A stretch of DNA of 64,000 nt from Scolanthus callimorphus (Eukaryota; Cnidaria; Anthozoa; Actiniaria; Edwardsiidae), in assembly GCA_033964015.1 (NCBI GenBank), contig CM066920.1, forward strand, positions 310,001 to 374,000, written 5' to 3'. Position numbers and translations under genes: made by a program. Positions 21,022 to 32,105 of this stretch are shown here, in pieces. Below the pieces are notes generated by a model. It had not been told where the DNA came from. It was given only the letters and a program-made list of their open reading frames with translations, and made no database searches. Positions within the stretch are counted from its first letter, which is position 1. Every line of letters starts with the position of its first letter.

Positions 21022-24000
21022 AAGTCCATCAATTCTAAGATCCTTTAGTGCGCTCCTACTGTGAATTATGAGCTAACCGTACTTGCCAAGTCCATCAGTA
21101 CTAAGATCCTTTAGAGCGCTCCTACTTTGAATCATGTGCTCGCCGTACTTGCCAAGTCCATCAGTACTAAGATCATTTAGTGCGCTCCTACTTTGAATCA
21201 TGAGCTAGCCGTACTTGCCAAGACCATCAATACTAAGATCCTATAGAGCGCTCCTCCTACTTTGAATCATGTGCTAGCCGTACTTGCCAAGTCCATCAGT
21301 ACTAAGATCCTTTAGTGCGCTCCTACTTTGAATCATGAGCTAGCCGTACTTGCCAAGACCATCAATACTAAGATCCTATAGAGCGCTCCTCCTACTTTGA
21401 ATCATGTGCTAGCCGTACTTGCCAAGTCCTTCAGTACTAAGATCCTTTAGTGCGCTCCTACTGTGAATCATGAGCTAGCCGTACTTGCCAAGTCCATCAA
21501 TACTAAGATCCTTTAGTGCGCTCCTACTGTGAATCATGAGCTAGCCGTACTTGCCAAGTCCATCAATACTAAGATCCTTTAGTGCGCTCCTACTTTGAAT
21601 CATGAGCTAGCCGTACTTACCAAGTCCTTCAATACTAAGATCCTTTAGTGCGCTACTACTTTGAATCATGAGCTAGCCGTACTTGCCAAGACCATCAATG
21701 CTAAGATCCTTTAGTGCGCTCCTACTGTGAATCATGAGCTAGCCGTACTTGCCAAGTCCATCAATACTAAGATCCTTTAGTGCGCTCCTACTTTGAATCA
21801 TGAGCTAGCCATACTTGCCAAGACCATCAATGCTAAGATCCTTTAGTGCGCTCCTACTGTGAATCATGAGCTAGCCGTACTTACCAAGTCCTTCAATACT
21901 AAGATCCTTTAGTGCGCTCCTACTTTGAATCATGAGCTAGCCGTACTTGCCAAGACCATCAATACTAAGATCCTTTAGTGCGCTCCTACTGTGAATCATG
22001 AGCTAGCCGTACTTGCCAAGACCATCAATACTAAGATCCTTTAGTGCGCTCCTCCTACTTTGAATCATGAGCTAGCCGTACTTGCCAAGTCCATCAGTAC
22101 TAAGATCCTTTAGTGCGCTCCTACTTTGAATCATGAGCTAGCCGTACTTGCCAAGACCATCAATACTAAGATCCTATAGAGCGCTCCTCCTACTTTGAAT
22201 CATGTGCTAGCCGTACTTGCCAAGTCCATCAGTACTAAGATCCTTTAGAGCGCTCCTACTTTGAATCATGTGCTAGCCGTACTTGCCAAGTCCATCAATA
22301 CTAAGATCCTTTAGTGCGCTCCTACTTTGAATCATGTGCTAGCCGTACTTGCCAAGTCCATCAGTACTAAGATCCTTTAGTGCGCTCCTACTTTGAATCA
22401 TGAGCTAGCCGTACTTGCCAAGACCATCAATACTAAGATCCTATAGAGCGCTCCTTCTACTTTGAATCATGAGCTAACCGTACTTGCCAAGTCCATCAAT
22501 ACTAAGATCCTTTAGTGCGCTCCTACTGTGAATCATGAGCTAGCCGTACTTGCCAAGACCATCAATACTAAGATCCTTTAGTGCGCTCCTCCTACTTTGA
22601 ATCATGAGCTAGCCGTACTTGCCAAGTCCATCAGTACTAAGATCCTTTAGTGCGCTCCTACTTTGAATCATGAGCTAGCCGTACTTGCCAAGACCATCAA
22701 TACTAAGATCCTTTAGTGCGCTCCTACTTTGAATCATGAGCTAGCCGTACTTGCCAAGACCATCAATACTAAGATCCTTTAGTGCGCTCCTACTTTGAAT
22801 CATGAGCTAGCCGTACTTGCCAAGACCATCAATACTAAGATCCTTTAGTGCGCTCCTACTTTGAATCATGTGCTAGCCGTACTTGCCAAGACCATCAGTA
22901 CTAAGATCCTTTAGTGCGCTCCTACTTTGAATCATGTGCTAGCCGTACTTGCCAAGTCCATCAGTACTAAGATCCTTTAGTGCGCTCCTACTTTGAATCA
23001 TGAGCTAGCCGTACTTGCCAAGACCATCAATACTAAGATCCTTTAGTGCGCTCCTACTTTGAATCATGAGCTAGCCGTACTTGCCAAGACCATCAATACT
23101 AAGATCCTATAGAGCGCTCCTCCTACTTTGAATCATGTGCTAGCCGTACTTGCCAAGTCCATCAGTACTAAGATGCTTTAGAGCGCTCCTACTTTGAATC
23201 ATGTGCTAGCCGTACTTGCCAAGTCCATCAATACTAAGATCCTTTAGTGCGCTCCTACTGTGAATCATGAGCTAGCCGTACTTGCCAAGACCATCAATAC
23301 TAAGATCCTATAGAGCGCTCCTCCTACTTTGAATCATGAGCTAGCCGTTCTTGCCAAGACCATCAATACTAAGATCCTTTAGTGCGCTCCTACTTTGAAT
23401 CATGAGCTAGCCGTACTTGCCAAGACCATCAATACTAAGATCCTATAGAGCGCTCCTCCTACTTTGAATCATGTGCTAGCCGTACTTGCCAAGTCCATCA
23501 GTACTAAGATGCTTTAGAGCGCTCCTACTTTGAATCATGAGCTAGCCGTACTTGCCAAGACCATCAATACTAAGATCCTATAGAGCGCTCCTCCTACTTT
23601 GAATCATGAGCTAGCCGTACTTGCCAAGTCCATCAGTACTAAGATGCTTTAGAGCGCTCCTACTTTGAATCATGAGCTAGCCGTACTTGCCAAGACCATC
23701 AATACTAAGATCCTTTAGTGCGCTCCTACTGTGAATCATGAGCTAGCCGTACTTGCCAAGTCCATCAATACTAAGATCCTTTAGTGCGCTCCTACTTGGA
23801 ATCATGAGCTAGCCGTACTTACGAAGTCCTTCAATACTAAGATCCTTTAGTGCGCTCCTACTTTGAATCATGAGCTAGCCATACTTGCCAAGACCAATGC
23901 TAAGATCCTTTAGTGCGCTCCTACTGTGAATCATGAGCTAGCCGTACTTACCAAGTCCTTCAATACTAAGATCCTTTAGTGCGCTCCTACTTTGAATCAT

Positions 24001-24335
24001 GAGCTAGCCATACTTGCCAAGACCAATGCTAAGATCCTTTAGTGCGCTCCTACTGTGAATCATGAGCTAGCCGTACTTACCAAGTCCTTCAATACTAAGA
24101 TCCTTTAGTGCGCTCCTACTGTGAATCATGAGCTAGCCGTACTTGCCAAGACCATCAGTACTAAGATCCTTTAGTGCGCTCCTACTTTGAATCATGAGCT
24201 AGCCATACTTGCCAAGACTATCAATACTAAGATCCTTTAGTGCGCTCCTACTGTGAATCATGAGCTAGCCGTACTTGCCAAGTCCATCAGAGTACTATAA
24301 TAAGATCCTTTAGTGCGTTCCTACTTTGAATCATT
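21022..24335 (+). repeat. 66/69-bp minisatellite, about 50 copies, probably intronic
   Basis: Head-to-tail copies of a unit with GATCCTTTAGTGCGCTCCTAC, TTTGAATCATGAGCTAGCC and GTACTTGCCAAG. Most units are 66 bp; those with GCGCTCCTCCTAC are 69 bp and usually carry CCTATAGAG as well. Variants at fixed sites (ACCATCAAT or TCCATCAGT, GAGCTAG or GTGCTAG) recur in runs, suggesting blocks were duplicated. Every frame is stopped by the repeat, so it does not code. It begins about 20 bases after the splice donor of the peptide exon. Confidence 0.97.
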
Positions 24336-26509
24336 TGCGTAAGCGTTGGCATCGACCGGGCATCGAACGCGGCTCACTTTTTCCATCCCTTAAGATTTTC
24401 CAAAAGAATAATCCTGGAAAAGCTAATGACCGTGTTGAGAGAAAACATGTTACATGCAATTAAGAAAATGAAATACTAAAAAAAGTTGATAATTTAATTC
24501 ACACACAATTACTTTTCGCACATGAAAACATCATGCCTATCTTTTTTTTCGGATTTACTCAAAATAAAAGGACGATTTGCTCTTTCTTTTATGTTATACA
24601 ATAAGCACGGAGATACGAATTTTATATTCGAGTGTTGGAAATTGATCTCAACAGTGAGAGAAGCGACTATGGCCTATGGCAAACGCCGAACTTCAGCCGC
24701 TCTTCTTCTGTCGAACTTTTCCTTTTTCAAAGGATGACGCTTCATACTTTATAATCAAGAAATTTCTATTGTTTTGTATTGGAACGGCGCGACTCTGGCA
24801 CGGCGTTCGCCGTAGGCCTTACACACCTGTGGGGCGATATCCAACTATGGGAGACGGAAATAAGTATTTTTTATATACATACCTGTGGGGTGATAACCAA
24901 CTACGGGAGACTGAAATATCATTTATTAGTATAGAGTGCTTTTCATATGATTGTAGTAAATTCTGTAGTAAATGTAGTAATTCTGAATAAAACCTATAGG
25001 AGTAAGTAATTGCGAATTACTCACGACAGTCATCTGAAATCCGCTCTATACTACACCGGAACCTACATAAATCGCGCGTTTTGATTGGTTCGCTATCACG
25101 GAATATTGCCACAATATTCCGAGATCGGGCTCCTCAATCTCGGGATAATGCTTTCGAGAGCTAGTGGTTCGGATATTTTTTATTTTCTAAAGGGAACTGA
25201 TTCAAAACGCAACAAAAACCCTTCTCAATTAACTTATGTAGTCTCTTTAGTCTTTCAAGGTGAATCAGAGAGAGAATTTATTTCTTGAGCTTCGAAAAAT
25301 GTTTTTGTTTTTCAGTTCTTCGGAATCAGAGGTTGATGATTCGTTCACGGCACTTTTGAGAAGCAAATTACATTACATTAATTAAAGGCAATTTTGACGA
25401 AAACATATCACAAGAAGCTCTTAATCTACTTTGAACATTTTACCTGTACGTTGGCACAGTAAATCGTGCAAGCCAGCCATTGAGTGCAGTTTTAGAGAGA
25501 ATGTTGATTCGCGAGCCAATTCGGCAACAAACGTATTTTTTATGAACAAAGTCTTCCTATCGTCCCAGAGTTTTAAGAGGTTAATTTTCCAAAATTCTGT
25601 TTGAATATTCCAAGCGAATCTTGAATTTCTCTGCCAGCGGGTTGAAAAATATAGTCATCAATCGGTTGTGAAATGGCGACCAAAGGCAAAGTGTTTTCAG
25701 CGAGGTAACTCTGCAGTTCACAATCCATAAACGTAGTCGTAGTTTTAAAACAAGTGATTTCGAGCGTGTTTGCTTCTCTAAAACAACAGCAAGTTTCGAC
25801 CAGATGCTATGTGGCCGAATGATTGTAGTGAAGTCTGACGTAATCTCGCGTGCGTGACGTGCAGAAAAGGATAAAAATGTCACCAAAACAATTATTCGCC
25901 GAAGACGAAGTGAATAGTGGCGAATAATCCCCGAGAAATCAAACTTGTGGAATCCCACCAGCGGTCTATTCACAATGCTGCGTTCTGATTGGTTGAGCTA
26001 CTTGTAGGCTATAAGCCTACTAGTAGCGAAAAGTGTCGGATTTGAAAGCCAGAAAATGGCAAATGACCAGACCAGAAAACATTTTTGGCTATACAAATTG
26101 ACCTTCTAGTGTGTATCTGTCATGGCCTCTCATATCCTAGAAAGTTTCAGATTGTAGTAAGTTGGCTGCTTTCTATAAAAACCTTTCGAAGTGTAAAGTA
26201 CAACTTATCTGATCTACATTAGAGTCCATGAATTGAATACGGTCTTTGATCTAATATTATTTGTATCAGTTATATTCGTAAAATATTTTATAACTCTCAA
26301 ATAAAAGGGCACTTTTATGGAGTTTAGGGTGAAATAATTTCCAGTTCATGTGGCGCCATTTTGTTTTTGCGAGTCGTATCGCATTACGCATGTTCTGTCC
26401 GGGGGACACCGACTTTGGCGACGAGGGGGAGGAATCGATTTTCAAGTTTTCACACAACAAAGTGCAATTTGCATTCATTATTTGCTAATTCACATACATT
26501 ACAAGTAGG
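24336..26509. other. Repeat-rich non-genic stretch
   Basis: Contains the MITE at 24669-24821, then a dispersed-repeat segment at about 24826-25060 with ACCTGTGGGG(C/T)GATA and ATTGCGAATTAC words that recur near 27120-27210 and 54780-54840. A further segment at about 25060-26040 has GCGCGTTTTGATTGGTT and GCGTTCTGATTGGTTGAG, typical of inverted-repeat elements. No gene seen. Confidence 0.45.
24669..24821. mobile_element. MITE with GGCCTACGGCAAACGCCG-type ends, copy 1
   Basis: Starts TATGGCCTATGGCAAACGCC and ends GGCGTTCGCCGTAGGCCTTA, which are inverse complements apart from a few changes. Between them is CAAAGGATGACGCTTCAT and a stretch identical over most of its length to the copy at 41781-41936. 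No coding frame. Confidence 0.8.
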
Positions 26510-26708
26510 TTTGGCGCGACTCTAGAAAGCCGTTTGCCGCCACGCCGTACCAGAGTCGTGATTCCCGGCGCGGCTCGTCGATCCAGAATTCTGGGTCGAC
26601 CCAATCAATTAGGTCGATCTCGTGCCGTGCTACACATGCACTTCAGCCGAACTTTCTTGGTTCGGCTCGAAAAGAGGGACTGAAGTTCGGCGTTTGCCGT
26701 AGGCCTTA
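26510..26708. mobile_element. Diverged relative of the GGCCTACGGC MITE
   Basis: The right end GCGTTTGCCGTAGGCCTTA matches the MITE at 24669-24821, and the left end GGCGCGACTCTAGAAAGCCG resembles its inner arm. The middle differs and has its own small inverted repeats (GGTCGACCCAATCAATTAGGTCGA). Confidence 0.5.
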
Positions 26709-26788
26709 GACGATTTGAGAGCCGGACTGACTCACACGACACACGTGCGTCATTTTCTCCAGACTTTGGGGCTCACTTCATTTATTTA

Positions 26789-27033
26789 ACCGCCGACCGG
26801 TAAGCGCAGTGGTAGAGCGCCGGGCTTATGTGCGGGAGGTTGGGACTTCAAACCCTAGCCGGACCAACACTCAGGGTTTCCTAAATAATTGAGGAGACGG
26901 TGCTGCTTTTGCTCTGACATCTACAAATGGTTAGACCTTCACGTCTTCTCGGATAAGGACGTAAAACCGTAGGTCCCGCAACGGAAGAAGAGCCACCTAG
27001 TGGAATCCGATTAGCGTAACCATTATTATTATT
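26789..27033 (+). mobile_element. tRNA-derived SINE
   Basis: The 5' part looks like a tRNA gene: an A box around TGGTAGAGCGCCGGG (26810-26824) and a B box GGTTGGGACTTCAAACCC (26838-26855), which are the internal RNA polymerase III promoter. The acceptor stem no longer pairs, and it continues into a body with GGAGACGGTGCTGC and CTTCTCGGATAAGGACG, ending in an (ATT)n tail. I recall this body from other coral SINEs. It depends on a LINE's enzymes to move. Confidence 0.8.
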
Positions 27034-27987
27034 TCGGCATGGGGGTCTTTCTTGGAGGTCATGGGAACTCAGGTTGAGTCTTCTAGCGTCACGAAGTGAC
27101 GGGCTGTTTTCTTGTTGTTAATTATATACATACATGTGGGGCGATAACCAAGTACTGCGAATTATATACATACATGTGGGGTAATGACAGACTACAGGAG
27201 ACTGAAATATTATATTTTCACAAAAGATCAAACTATGTTGAAGAAATTATCTAATTTTCTTGTTTTATTTCAAGGAACTTTTCAAGAGGCTAGAAGATGT
27301 GGACTGGAGAAACTGAACAACAGGAAATAAACCCGCCCGTCATATGTAACTTTTGGTACGGCAACAAATACACAAGTTCGAGTTGACCTGAAGAGCGATT
27401 ACAGATACCCAAATTTATAAAGCAGAGAAAAGAACGCAAGCCTAGGAGGAATAAAATATTAATTTGCATAACCAAAAATTCAGAGTGAAAGTTAATATAT
27501 AGCTACACAAGATGTGGTACAAATAAAACAAGATGTGGTACAAATAAAATATTTCGCCAAGTGCGGCAGTTACTCGAAATCCTAACGACCTCCATATAGC
27601 TTGAGAACCAGGCTTTAGGGAAAGGAAAAGGAAAGGGGGGGAAGGGGTGTGGGTTGGGGGGGGGGGGTATGATTTCCTTGAGTTCGGCCCCTTCCATAAA
27701 CAGCCTGAGCTATTAAAGGCAGAGAACAAACAGGTAAAGTAAAATTGTTCTAAGAATTTCTTGGTATAGGATTTCTATTTAGTTCATGTGGTATCATGCA
27801 TTTGTTCAAATTTTGTCTCAGCTCAAAGCTTTCGAATTAGAATTATCCCTGCAGATAACTGTTAGTAATCTGTAATAGAACAATTTAGGCCATGCATTAT
27901 TCCTTGTCCATTCACATTTCAGTATTAGGATTTTTGTTTAAGCCCTTATTTGTTTTGAGAAGTTCGTCATTAACTAAGAAAAGCAGT
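27034..27987. other. Non-genic stretch with G-rich tract and dispersed repeats
   Basis: Two copies of TATATACATACATGTGGGG at about 27123 and 27163 belong to the same dispersed family seen at 24.8 kb. A purine and G-rich tract lies at 27620-27667. No coding sequence recognised. Confidence 0.45.
27634..27667 (+). repeat. G-rich tract with G-quadruplex pattern
   Basis: Runs of seven, four, three and about twelve G separated by one to four bases. It fits the usual G3+N1-7 four-run pattern on the plus strand. Confidence 0.7.
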
Positions 27988-28209
27988 TGATGGACTTTAA
28001 ATATATCGTTATTACTTTATTGCTGTTGATATGGGATTTCAGTGGATGGCCTTTAAATATATCGTTATTACTTTATTGCTATTGACATGGGGTTTCAGTG
28101 GATGGCCTTTAAATATATCATTATTTCTTTATTGCTATTGACATGGGATTTCAGTGGATGTCTTTTAAATATATCGTTATTGTATTATTGCAATTGATAT
28201 GGGATTTCG
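27988..28209 (+). repeat. 56-bp tandem repeat, four copies
   Basis: Four copies of a unit with TTTAAATATATCGTTATTAC and TATTGACATGGGATTTCAG, the last copy most changed. No frame is maintained. Confidence 0.93.
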
Positions 28210-30522
28210 GCGTCAACATTTAAAGACAAATAGACGTCCCGACAAACTATCAATATTTAATCTTCCGGTACAAAATATCTTATTTCTCGTCTTGGCTTTA
28301 TTAATTTTGTGAAAAGGCTTTTATGAAGTTGCTGTAAGACTCGAGATTTCCAATACGCATTTTGTTAGGTTTATTTCGTTCGGCGGGCCCTCCGGCTGAT
28401 ATTTTTCACATACATTCGGATGCGAATGATGCACAAAGAACACAGTTAGGGTTGGGAGATGATGAGAAAAGGAGCGAGAAACAAGGCCAAGACAAACTCT
28501 TTTTGTGTAGAACTAAATAAATACAGTAAATCTAAGTAAGTACTAGACTATGATGCACGCCAAAAACTGAAACCAAAAGACTGAAACCAAAAGAATAAAG
28601 AAAAAGTAATCGACAATAAAGGAACGACTCAGAGAATGTAGTAATCGGTATCACATTCTTGAACACCTCTTCCTCTGATCTGTTAAGAATCTTTCAAGAA
28701 ATCACTTGAATTACAATATGTATGTCACACGTCTCTTTTTCCAATCGATGGCTAGAAAACTGGAAAGTTTTCCAAAAATTGGAATCTTTTTAAAAAAACA
28801 TAAAGTAACCCATAAGTTGCAGAGTCTACAGAAGGAAATCAAAACAAATGCACTCCTGGGTGATGAATTAGTTTGTAGGCGCCGGAAAACAAGTTCAATG
28901 GTCAAAAGTTCCCCGAGCTGCAGAGCCATCCAACGATCGATCAGACTGCAAATCTTCCTGAGTATTAATCCGGCCTTGACAAGATCAAGGAAATTCTGTT
29001 TTTTTTTTTATCGGTGTTCCATTTTAAAGACGATTCTAACTACTTTTCGCCGCCATCTTATCACTAAGTCTCCCGAATACGATATTAATAAAAAAGCACT
29101 ACCCGAGTTTCATTTATTCTTTGCTCTCCAGACAATGATAAACAGATAAATATCCACCAGCGCTTTAAATAAGATTTAAATGGTTATTCCATATATTTTT
29201 TTTCTTGAATGCAAATCATATTGTTGTACCACCCTGAAGGAAAACGGCAGGTGAAGAGAAAACTATACACGTTGCCTGAAGCTCGTTATTGAAATCACAC
29301 ATCGCCAACAAATCATTGTACAATGTTGTTATTTTATTGGCGAGCATTACTATCCATCATTACATGAGTGACGTAGAATAAAAACCAGTCTCCATGTCTC
29401 CTGAGATTCCTCTAGAACTCTAATGGTTTTATTTATATCATCACCCTGCAGCGCGCCTACAATTCTCGCTATTTTTTATTCACTCGCGCTTTCGAGAACC
29501 GCCGCCTGGCACCAACTAGCAGTGTAATAAAGGAAGACTTAACGAATAAACGGATTAAATTTATTCTAGAAAAAATAAGGGGTTAATTAGTAAATTGGTA
29601 CAATTGTCTTGTGTCTCAACACTGCACCAGGTAGTCTTCGCTTTCTGTAAAGGAAAGTCTTCTCTTTGGTCTCAACACACTTAAACATGCACAACATAAG
29701 CAATATTATAAGCTGTTTATCCAGAACTAGCAAACTCGCGCACAACCTTGTTCTGACAATGACAGTTTACTTGGCTTTAAATCAAGAGAAGAAAGCTGTT
29801 TTACTCTGCAATACATAATACATTCACCACCTAATACAAATGAACTAATAATATGGTTGACCCCATATACTGTATACATTCAGGTATAGTTACATTAATG
29901 AATGACCCTTTACTTTTACAAAACAAGAAATACTTTCTCGCAGTTACAATACTGCGTTCTATATAATATAGAGGCCAAAGTTTAAAATACCCGATTACAA
30001 TTGCATTATAAGTGTGTGTATTCCTATGTTTATTTTCTCTTACTCGGCTTTACAACAACCTTTAATATGTACAAGAAACAAACAAACGGCAGACCCACAC
30101 ACCTGAGAAACATTACAATTTTTTGGTTTTCATCTTAAACCCGTACTAGTATTATAAATCGATCCCAAAGACAAGCCTTGAGTGATATGACTATTTTACG
30201 TTATTTTGGCTCATTAGAAAGATGGATAGATAGATAAATAGATAGATAAAAATGAATATTAAGACACAGATGATCCTTCTGAATATGTTTACCATCGCAC
30301 AGGAGCCTGCACATGCTTATCCACTTTATTGCACTATTTGCTTTCCACATTTTCGTTAATTCCCTTTTCCATCTCAAGTGGACATGCAGTAATTATAAGT
30401 ATTCTGCGACAGTGTTTCCTGATGTAGTTGTCACAAATGCATCAACAGTCACCGCCAATAAATAAAGCCTATTTTTGGCGTGAAATTCTGAATCACTTTG
30501 GAAAGGACTCAGTTTTCACGAC
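28210..30522. other. Non-genic stretch with a GATA microsatellite
   Basis: About 2.3 kb without a gene I can support. An open frame at 28706-29149 gives 147 residues but has no motif, repeats or context. A short GATA/GATAAATA run is at 30221-30247. The right end is probably 3' flank of the receptor gene. Confidence 0.45.
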
Positions 30523-30528
30523 TTTATT
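30523..30528 (-). promoter_or_regulatory. Possible polyadenylation signal of the GPCR gene
   Basis: AATAAA on the minus strand, about 380 bases downstream of the receptor's stop codon. Other candidates further away exist, so this is only the nearest. Confidence 0.35.
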
Positions 30529-30907
30529 TTCCTTTTTCGGTAATGCAGAGAAAACCCCAAAACCAGATAAGCCTGGTGTCAGTTGGGTGAGGTCATGCAA
30601 TATTTCTTTCCGTGCATGTCATTTTTCGGAGGTACTTTTCCGCCAGGAATGTTTTTTCTTCAGAAGCCAATGCTCTTCGAATTTCGTATGCGCTGCCGAA
30701 ATAATGGTCAGTTGTGACATCAGTTGTTATCGCCCTCACCTTCCTTCACATCATATTCCGCTACATGTCCGAGCTCACAGCTACCACTGTTACCAAACTT
30801 ACGAAGCTCCACCGAACCCGCGGTGTTAAGATGTCTTGTCTCCTTCTTGACCGTGTCAAGGCGTATACTCATGACCAAAGTTCTGGCTTTGATAAATGAC
30901 GCCGTTC

Positions 30908-31942
30908 CTAAACTTGTACTCTGAGTGCTCCCCGAGTTGCGCTTGCCCTTACCACGTCCCTTGCATCGCAGAACAAGGAGCGCGCCATTGCGGATATTCT
31001 CGCTGAATAAAAATAGACAGCAGGGTTGATAGCAGCGTTGGAATATGCCAAGAATATAGTAACTGAGATGAGCGTCGCCTTGGCACAAGATAGTGCAGAG
31101 GTCCACTCTAAATGGATAAAATACACTACTATGTATATAGGAAGCCAACAGACAATAAATGCCAACAGCACCGCTACTGCTAGCTTAAGGACCTTCTTAT
31201 TACGCCGCTCCCTATAGGTTTGAAGTTGCACATTGTTCATGTCATTGCAGGGGACGCTTTTCTTCTGAAGAGTCCAGATTATCTTGGCGTACATAAACAC
31301 GAGTAGCAAAAGAGGGAGCATAAATCCGAAAGAAGCGACAATCAAGGCGTAGGCTTTCTCGTTGATTACAGATCCGTCAAACTTGCAGTAGCTCTGACCA
31401 TTCTTGTATTGCAGTCTCCAGGTGTAGAAATATGGCGCGCTTATTCCGCAAGAGCACACCCAAATAAGAAGGAACAAAGTGCGGTGCACCTTAGCGGAGA
31501 TCTGTGCAAGCTTCATGGGGTGTACCACTGCATAGTACCTCTCCGTTGCTATCGCCACAAGAGTGAATATAGAAACAAAGGTGCAAGTGTCCTGTATAAC
31601 GTAGGCTACCTTGCAGGTTATGCTTCCAAGCAGACCGGTGAGATACCAGCGACGCGGGGCCGAATACAACTCTATAATCATTCGCGACACGACAAATACC
31701 GCGAACACGAAATCCGCGGCGGCCATGTTACATATAAGCGCATTAATAGTGTTCTTTCTCCTGCTTGCTTGCCGAGTAACTACCATGACAAGGCCATTGC
31801 CAAAAACTGCAAGAATGAGTATTATGGTACATGCTATTACCTTGATGAGCTTTGAAGTAGCGCTGTTAAGGTCTGGGCAGCCGACTGGCAAACTGTTATT
31901 AAAAGTTCCATTGCTGAGGGCGCCACTGAAATTACTCGCCAT
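30908..31942 (-). CDS. Class A (rhodopsin-type) GPCR, peptide-receptor-like, intronless, 344 aa
   Basis: A seven-helix plasma-membrane receptor that signals through G proteins. All class A landmarks are present: N-terminal sequons at N4, N11 and N15; G-N-G-L-V with N49 (TM1); A-A-A-D77 (TM2); C110 and C186, the TM3 to loop-2 disulphide pair; E134-R135-Y136 after TM3; W161 (TM4); P210 and Y218 (TM5); C-W-L-P at 265-268 (TM6); N306-P-A-V-Y310 (TM7); C325 for possible palmitoylation. Position 3.32 is Gln117, not the Asp of amine receptors, and the W-R-L-Q-Y-K-N loop and short loop 3 suit a neuropeptide-type receptor. The ligand is unknown. It is intact, single-exon, and lies between two peptide-precursor loci on the other strand. 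Intronless receptors are common in cnidarians. Confidence 0.93.
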   Translation of the reverse strand: MASNFSGALSNGTFNNSLPVGCPDLNSATSKLIKVIACTIILILAVFGNGLVMVVTRQASRRKNTINALICNMAAADFVFAVFVVSRMIIELYSAPRRWYLTGLLGSITCKVAYVIQDTCTFVSIFTLVAIATERYYAVVHPMKLAQISAKVHRTLFLLIWVCSCGISAPYFYTWRLQYKNGQSYCKFDGSVINEKAYALIVASFGFMLPLLLLVFMYAKIIWTLQKKSVPCNDMNNVQLQTYRERRNKKVLKLAVAVLLAFIVCWLPIYIVVYFIHLEWTSALSCAKATLISVTIFLAYSNAAINPAVYFYSARISAMARSLFCDARDVVRASATRGALRVQV

Positions 31943-32079
31943 TTCTCTGTCTCATAGAAAAAAACCGCTCCACTTCACTGTGACGAGGCGCTTGGGACTG
32001 CAATATAGAGTCCCTCCCACCCTTGAGGAGTAGCAAGAGTTGAAGACTTTCAGATAGAGCTCAGTTCATCTGAAGACTC

Positions 32080-32105
32080 TTTTTATCTTGCCCGCAGTTT
32101 AAATA
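32080..32105 (-). promoter_or_regulatory. Possible core promoter of the GPCR gene
   Basis: Two TATA-like words on the minus strand, TATTTAAA (32105-32098) and GATAAAAA (32087-32080), about 140-160 bases upstream of the start codon. Either could direct initiation; the spacing gives a leader of roughly 110-130 bases. Confidence 0.4.

Noticed and set aside
21022..24335. CRISPR-like array
   Set aside because: Whole units are repeated without unique spacers, and the surrounding genes are animal; it is a minisatellite.
24522..24737. Possible second exon of the CGRFGC precursor just after the minisatellite
   Set aside because: A weak acceptor-like ACAATAAG precedes an open stretch, but it runs into a MITE and lacks precursor features; not enough to call.
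25581..25973. Open frame of 130 codons on the minus strand
   Set aside because: The DNA resembles a dispersed inverted-repeat element and the translation has no motif.
26789..26865. Possible functional tRNA gene
   Set aside because: A and B boxes are present, but acceptor and anticodon stems do not pair properly and a SINE body with ATT tail follows.
28706..29149. Open frame of 147 codons on the plus strand
   Set aside because: No domain, signal peptide or repeat; composition typical of chance translation of AT-rich DNA.
31409..32033. Plus-strand open frames of 140-148 codons over the GPCR
   Set aside because: Antisense shadows of the receptor gene, which carries all class A landmarks on the minus strand.
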